A stretch of DNA of 64,000 nt. Source: Allodiplogaster sudhausi (lineage: Eukaryota; Nematoda; Chromadorea; Rhabditida; Diplogasteridae). Shown here piece after piece: positions 62,651 to 64,000 of this stretch (position 1 is its first letter; each line of letters starts with the position of its first letter). The stretch is taken from NCBI GenBank assembly GCA_945643635.1, contig CALZFC010000026.1, forward strand, positions 1,811,501 through 1,875,500, written 5' to 3'. Position numbers and translations under genes: made by a program. The notes under the pieces are model-generated. The model ran no database searches. It saw only the letters and a program-made list of their open reading frames with translations, and was not told the origin of the DNA.

Positions 62651-62816
62651 TTACACGCAGGTTAGAGAAGGCTCGCTTCTTTTAGCCTTCCTGCAAACGA
62701 CATTAAACCGGATGGTTTTCAGAAAGTGACGTCTACTTTTTGCTGGTTGTTTTCGTAAATCACTTAATTCCGGTGATGACAACTGATGCGTCTCATTGCT
62801 GGCGAGCATTACTGAG
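62651..62816 (-). repeat. Duplicated 100-bp segment, copy 2, with a 52-codon open frame
   Basis: Copy of 60328-60427 extended by an open frame from ATG 62809 to a stop at 62651. It starts MLASNETHQLSSPELS, and the SNETHQLSSP core is shared with copy 1. An acceptor-like CCTCTCCTCAG precedes it. No family recognised. Confidence 0.4.
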
Positions 62817-63299
62817 GAGAGGCGGGCGGCGTCTGAAAGAAGCAGAAAGAGCAGAAGACTATCCTAAGTGAATAGGCCGTGAATAACTAAGCAAGGGCAG
62901 AGAGTGCGGAGGAAGAGAGAGGGCAAGAGAGCAAGAGAAAGAGAGAGGAGTAGAGAGGCGAGAAGGAGAAAATGGACGACTTCGGGACTCCTTTTGGCAG
63001 AATGAAGCGCGGATTGGATGGGCATGGCCACGAGGAGGAAGCTGCTGGGGATGGAAGAGAAACGGAGCTGAAGCTTAGGAGATACATCATAGAGAGAGAG
63101 AAGGAGAGAGAGAGAAGGAGAGAGGGGGAGGAATTGAGAGAGAGAGAGCGAGACGAGGGGAGAGTGATGAGAGAGGAAGAGAAGAGAACTTGAATAAAAA
63201 AGTGGCAGCAGAAGTGGTGTTGAGTAGTAGGCAGGAAAGATAAGAGAGAGGAGAATAGAAGAGACGGGAATGGCATAGGAGAGAGAGGGAGGTGGTGAT

Positions 63300-63346
<47 letters not shown>

Positions 63347-63514
63347 TAGAGAGGCACTACAACTGAGAACTGAGCGCCCCAGCTGGACGTCCACTAGTCA
63401 ATTGCTCCTCAACACACTCTTTCATTCCCTCTTCTCCAGCACACTATAATGGTAGCACCATGCAAGGAGCACTACTCGTCGCGAATAGCTTCTTGTTGAG
63501 ACGAGGAGAAGTGG

Positions 63515-63591
63515 ATGATGGAGAAGCCGCTGCTCCCGCCACCTGAGACGCCCGCCAACTGCAGTCTCGCCTTCGCCGACGTGCACACTTG
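63515..63591 (+). CDS. Candidate first coding exon of a plus-strand gene running off the window
   Basis: ATG at 63515 opens MEKPLLPPPETPANCSLAFA then DVHT, with G/C-rich third positions, and meets a donor-like TTG|GTATCG at 63591. The Pro-rich start resembles the N-terminus of some transporters, but nothing is diagnostic. The rest of the gene would lie to the right. Confidence 0.25.
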
Positions 63592-64000
63592 GTATCGCCA
63601 TTTTTTTCCATCACAATTTATCGTGGTTTTTTTCCAGCATAATTTTGCTTAATGCTGCAATTATATCGTGGCCTTTTTAAGATCATGTTTTTTAAGCCGC
63701 AATTTTAGAACATGAATAGATTGAATGGCATGGCATTGAGGTGCATCCACATTGTCCAAGTGAGCCTTGCCGCGTTGTCGTTGACACTGAACTGCGTCGT
63801 AGTTCTCTTCATTCATCGAGCAGCTCCCATTCCGTACGCTCAGAGGAGACAACTGGTTGGTCGTCTTTCCATTCCTCCTCGTGCACGATGACAACAGCAT
63901 AAGCTTTGATGAGTTTTTAGGCGGCCGTTTCTATCAACTTCTCGCTCATATCTGGTCTACAGCTATCCCGAAATGTCTTTCTTCTTTTTTCCTTGTATAG

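Larger units (their letters stand above)
58823..64000. other. Upstream of the AMPK gamma gene: scattered candidate exons and GA tracts
   Basis: GA tracts at 59281-59340, 60440-60465, 62920-63185 and 63305-63345. Unassigned minus-strand exons lie at 60.4-61.4 kb and a possible plus-strand first exon at 63515. 61780-62450 is AT-rich with nothing recognisable. Confidence 0.45.

Overview
The window is nuclear DNA of an invertebrate animal. The genes are split into many short exons with GT-AG introns of about 50 bp to 3 kb, exons carry G/C-rich third codon positions, and the intergenic DNA is packed with (GA)n/(CT)n microsatellites. A 5S rRNA-like relic near 15.9 kb resembles the nematode form of 5S as I remember it, and the tyrosine-recombinase retroelement looks PAT-like, a group known from nematodes. 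A nematode or close relative is therefore my best guess, but it is not proven.

Three conserved genes can be rebuilt exon by exon with consistent splice phases, all on the minus strand. (1) A TXNDC11-like ER-membrane thioredoxin-domain protein, 13780 down to 7934, 22 exons and about 899 aa, with no CXXC in either thioredoxin fold that can be located. (2) A metabotropic GABA-B receptor subunit 1, 41135 down to 26867, 24 exons and about 908 aa, complete from signal peptide to C-terminal coiled coil. One intron holds a 2.26-kb palindromic transposon and another holds an extra phase-0 exon. (3) An AMP-activated protein kinase gamma subunit with four CBS repeats, 58822 down to 55861, 12 exons and about 466 aa.

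Mobile DNA: a 4.74-kb tyrosine-recombinase retrotransposon (48922-53660) has split direct repeats in the order A1, gag/RT/RNase H, B1-A2, recombinase, B2. The two B copies are identical, yet several reading frames are broken. A Tc1/mariner-ended fold-back element (28419-30675) carries four tRNA-like Pol III modules. A decayed LINE 3' end lies at 46257-46870. A 5S-like/B-box relic lies at 15881-15951, and two inverted copies of an ATGTTACG-rich repeat lie at about 15.64 and 18.23 kb.

The rest (1-7.9, 13.8-26.8, 41.2-48.9, 53.7-55.8 and 58.9-64 kb) is mostly microsatellite-rich intergenic DNA with a few unassigned candidate exons. The long Arg/Glu-rich and Ser/Leu-rich open frames there are translations of GA/CT tracts, not genes.
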